From: Caldilineaceae bacterium
Lineage (GTDB): Bacteria; Chloroflexota; Anaerolineae; Caldilineales; Caldilineaceae
NCBI GenBank assembly: GCA_022827195.1
Contig: JAJDTL010000030.1
Location: 124,001-188,000, forward strand
DNA: 64,000 nt
Reading direction: 5' to 3'
Shown: one piece after another, positions 62,018 to 64,000 of the stretch
Numbering within the stretch: position 1 is the first letter of the stretch
How the letters are laid out: each line of letters starts with the position of its first letter
Program-made: the position numbers and the translations under genes
The notes under the pieces: generated by a model
Told to the model about the DNA's origin: nothing
What the model saw: the letters and a program-made list of their open reading frames with translations, nothing else
Database searches by the model: none

Positions 62018-63427
62018 ATGGCAATAGTTCTAATAGTTCTGATAGTCTTCCTGCTCATTGCGCTCAATGGGCTCTTTGTCGCCGCCGAAATAGGCACCGT
62101 CGGCGCACGGCGGGCCCGAATTGCCCACCAGGCCGCCGAGGGCAACCGCTTTGCCAAACTGCTGCTGCCCCACCTCGAAAGCCCCTCAAGGCTCGACGAC
62201 TACATTGCCGCCTGCCAGCTCGGCATCACGCTCTCAAGCCTTGTGCTGGGCTTCTACGGCCAAGCCGTGATCACGCCGCTGGTCGCGCCGCTTCTGAGCA
62301 CCTCCGGTCTCGTGGCGCAGGCCGCTGCCACGTCCATCGCTGCCACCGGCGTCCTCATTGTACTGACTGTGATCCAGGTCACACTCAGTGAGCTCGCACC
62401 CAAGACCGTCGCTATCCAGTTCCCCGAACGCACGTCGCTGCTGCTCATCCTGCCCGTTTCCTGGTCTATGGTTGTCATGCGGCCGCTCATCTGGTTCTTC
62501 AACGGAAGCGGCCGCCTGATTCTGCGTCTCGTCGGGCTCCGTGCTGTCTCCGAGGGCCTCCACGTTCACGCGCCAGAGGAAATCCTGATGATGGTGAAGG
62601 AGAGCGGTGCCGGTGGCCTGCTGCAAGAAGGGGAAACCGAGTTGCTAGAGAACACTTTGCAGCTGAGGCAGCGCTCCTTGCGCACCGTAATGGTGCCCCG
62701 TACTCAGCTCTTGGCCGCGCCCGTCGAGATGGAAGCGGACGAACTACTGGATCTGCTCGCGGAATCAAGCCACTCGCGCCTGCCGCTCTACGAAGGCTCC
62801 ATCGACAACATCGCCGGGGTCGTCCATCTGAAGGATCTTCTCAGTCTGCGCCTCTCCCTGGGCGAAACCGGGCCCGGCCTGCCCTCCGGCGCGGCCCGCG
62901 TCGAACCCAGCGTTCGCTCTTTGATGCGCCTACCTCCTTTCGTGCCCGAATCGGCCTCGGTTGCAACTGTCTTCCGTCAGCTGCAGCGCGATCGATACCA
63001 CATGGCGGTTGTCATCGACGAATATGGCGGCACCGCGGGGATCGTTACTTTCGAGGACCTTGTCGAAGAGATATTCGGCGAAATAGCCGATGAGTTCGAC
63101 GCCGACATCCGCGATATCTTCTTCCGCGAGGACGGGCGCCTGCTGCTCGACGGAGACTTGGAGTTGGACCGGCTGGCAGAATTCCTCGGCGCACCCCTCA
63201 ATGTTGAAGACGTAGACACGGTCGGCGGGGCGATTCTGGCGGCGCTGGGCGCTATTCCGAAACCGGGCCAGACTGTCCAGCTGCAGGGCATCGAGTTCCA
63301 TGTCGAGCAGGTGAGCGGCTACGCAGTAGCCCAGGTCAGCGTCGAGCTGCCCCCGAACGCGGCGGCCCGCCTGCGCAAGAGGGCTGTGCCAATCGACCGC
63401 GTCGAACAGCTGGGGAACGGGAACTGA
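62018..63427 (+). CDS. CNNM/CorC-type (HlyC/CorC) membrane protein
   Basis: A 469-residue protein of the hemolysin-C/CNNM family, probably a Mg2+ or other divalent-cation transporter or regulator. A DUF21 membrane domain (LIALNGLFVAAEIGTV and AACQLGITLSSL are its signature pieces) is followed by two CBS domains (about 195-335, VVIDEYGGTAGIVTFEDL in the second). A C-terminal CorC/HlyC domain (GRLLLDGDLELDRLAEFL) closes it. It is followed by a related gene 4 bases downstream, so they form an operon and may work as a hetero-oligomer. Confidence 0.93.
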   Translation: MAIVLIVLIVFLLIALNGLFVAAEIGTVGARRARIAHQAAEGNRFAKLLLPHLESPSRLDDYIAACQLGITLSSLVLGFYGQAVITPLVAPLLSTSGLVAQAAATSIAATGVLIVLTVIQVTLSELAPKTVAIQFPERTSLLLILPVSWSMVVMRPLIWFFNGSGRLILRLVGLRAVSEGLHVHAPEEILMMVKESGAGGLLQEGETELLENTLQLRQRSLRTVMVPRTQLLAAPVEMEADELLDLLAESSHSRLPLYEGSIDNIAGVVHLKDLLSLRLSLGETGPGLPSGAARVEPSVRSLMRLPPFVPESASVATVFRQLQRDRYHMAVVIDEYGGTAGIVTFEDLVEEIFGEIADEFDADIRDIFFREDGRLLLDGDLELDRLAEFLGAPLNVEDVDTVGGAILAALGAIPKPGQTVQLQGIEFHVEQVSGYAVAQVSVELPPNAAARLRKRAVPIDRVEQLGNGN

Positions 63428-63431
63428 ACGA

Positions 63432-64000
63432 ATGGAATACCTGCTTCCTACCTTCATTATCGTCGCCTTGATCTTCTTCAACGGCCTCTTCGTAAGTGTG
63501 GAATTCGCCGTTGTGGCCTCCTCGCGGGCCCGTATGGCGCAACTTGCCAATCAGGGCTCAGCCCCCGCTGCCAGGATCCTGCGTATTCTGACCGAAACGC
63601 GCTGGCAGACCCGTTTTATCATCATGGCACAACTCGGAATCACGCTCTCCAGCCTCGGCCTGGGCATGTACGGAGAGCACACGGTCGCACACTGGATGCT
63701 GGAACTTTTGGAACACTACGGCGTCGAGCGCGGCTTCCTGACTGTCGCCACAGCACACAGCGCTGCCTCTGTCCTGGCTATCGCCCTCATGACCTACCTG
63801 CACGTGGTCCTCGGCGAAGTCATGCCCAAATCACTCGCGCTGCAGGCGCCGGAAGCAACTGCCCTGCGCGTTATCGGCCCCGTGTCGTTCATTCAGCGCA
63901 TCTTCTCGCCGGTCATCTTCGTCCTCAACGCGCTTGCGCGCGCCATCACCCGCGCCTGCGGCGTGCCCGAACGCGGCGAGCACGACCACATGGTATCCGC
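63432..64000 (+). CDS. CNNM/CorC-type membrane protein, C-terminus cut by window edge
   Basis: A partial gene: about 189 codons from an ATG at 63432, running off the right edge without a stop. It opens MEYLLPTFIIVALIFFNGLF and has the DUF21 pieces VEFAVVASSRARMAQLANQ, MAQLGITLSSLGLGMYGE and VLGEVMPKSLALQAPE, matching the preceding gene's membrane domain. The CBS and CorC domains would lie outside the window. GAAC..GAACG precedes the start, with no strong ribosome site; it begins 4 bases after the previous stop. Confidence 0.9.
   Translation, partial: MEYLLPTFIIVALIFFNGLFVSVEFAVVASSRARMAQLANQGSAPAARILRILTETRWQTRFIIMAQLGITLSSLGLGMYGEHTVAHWMLELLEHYGVERGFLTVATAHSAASVLAIALMTYLHVVLGEVMPKSLALQAPEATALRVIGPVSFIQRIFSPVIFVLNALARAITRACGVPERGEHDHMVS

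Overview
The window looks like a chromosomal contig from an uncultivated, GC-rich Chloroflexota bacterium (Caldilineaceae, SAR202 or sponge-symbiont type). This is inferred from gene content: expanded phytanoyl-CoA dioxygenase, amidohydrolase-2, enolase-superfamily, aldo/keto reductase and 2-hydroxyacid dehydrogenase families, a TIGR03960-like radical SAM protein, a 7TM-sensor/HTH protein, FtsK, a two-gene PFOR and a DPPR-synthase-like UbiA protein. No 16S rRNA is present, so taxonomy stays unproven.

Layout. 1-607: 3' part of an aldo/keto reductase. 608-3035: gene-free, repeat-rich island I. 3036-11399: catabolic block with a sulfatase, a methyltransferase, a PhyH oxygenase co-translated with a small protein, three paralogous amidohydrolases, an MscS channel and a Rieske ferredoxin. 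11719-18694: DEAD-box helicase, NAD synthase, Gfo/Idh/MocA oxidoreductase, tRNA-Val, SDR, acetoacetate-decarboxylase-like protein. 18775-28314, minus strand: FtsK, membrane sensor/HTH protein, one-TM protein, PgeF, radical SAM protein, MobA, acyl carrier protein. 28573-38659: a natural IDI-2/polyprenyl synthase fusion, then a 2-oxoacid dehydrogenase E1alpha-E1beta-E2 operon and a two-gene pyruvate:ferredoxin oxidoreductase. 38946-48615: VOC protein, second PhyH, second AKR, esterase and two methyltransferases, MOSC protein, glycosyltransferase, 2-hydroxyacid dehydrogenase, di-haem peroxidase and a Met-rich lipoprotein. 49913-52956: enolase-superfamily/PhyH/2-HADH operon. 52957-56125: repeat-rich island II with a small Cache-like lipoprotein. 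56126-64000: Lon, a PHP/AlbA_2 fusion, DPPR-synthase-like UbiA protein and two CNNM/CorC-type transporters, the last cut by the window edge.

How the genes fit together. Central metabolism is represented by two routes from 2-oxoacids to acyl-CoA, one NAD-linked and one ferredoxin-linked, plus isoprenoid condensation, NAD synthesis and an acyl carrier protein. Around this lie small modules that look built to attack diverse oxidised organic compounds: Fe/2OG oxygenases, dehydrogenases, enolase-type dehydratases or racemases, and decarboxylating amidohydrolases.

Most unusual points. (1) Islands I and II, about 52.6 kb apart in the same orientation, share a ~480-bp non-coding element with an internal 10-bp iteron array, 40-bp flanking repeats and a second 10-bp-phased motif. 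(2) Two of the three PhyH proteins show H-x-G where the family's iron-binding H-x-D is expected, as in Fe/2OG halogenases. (3) Two uncommon fusions occur: IDI-2 with polyprenyl synthase, and PHP with AlbA_2. (4) Three divergent amidohydrolases sit with a mechanosensitive channel and a Rieske ferredoxin. Everything here was read by eye from the sequence; no database search was run.
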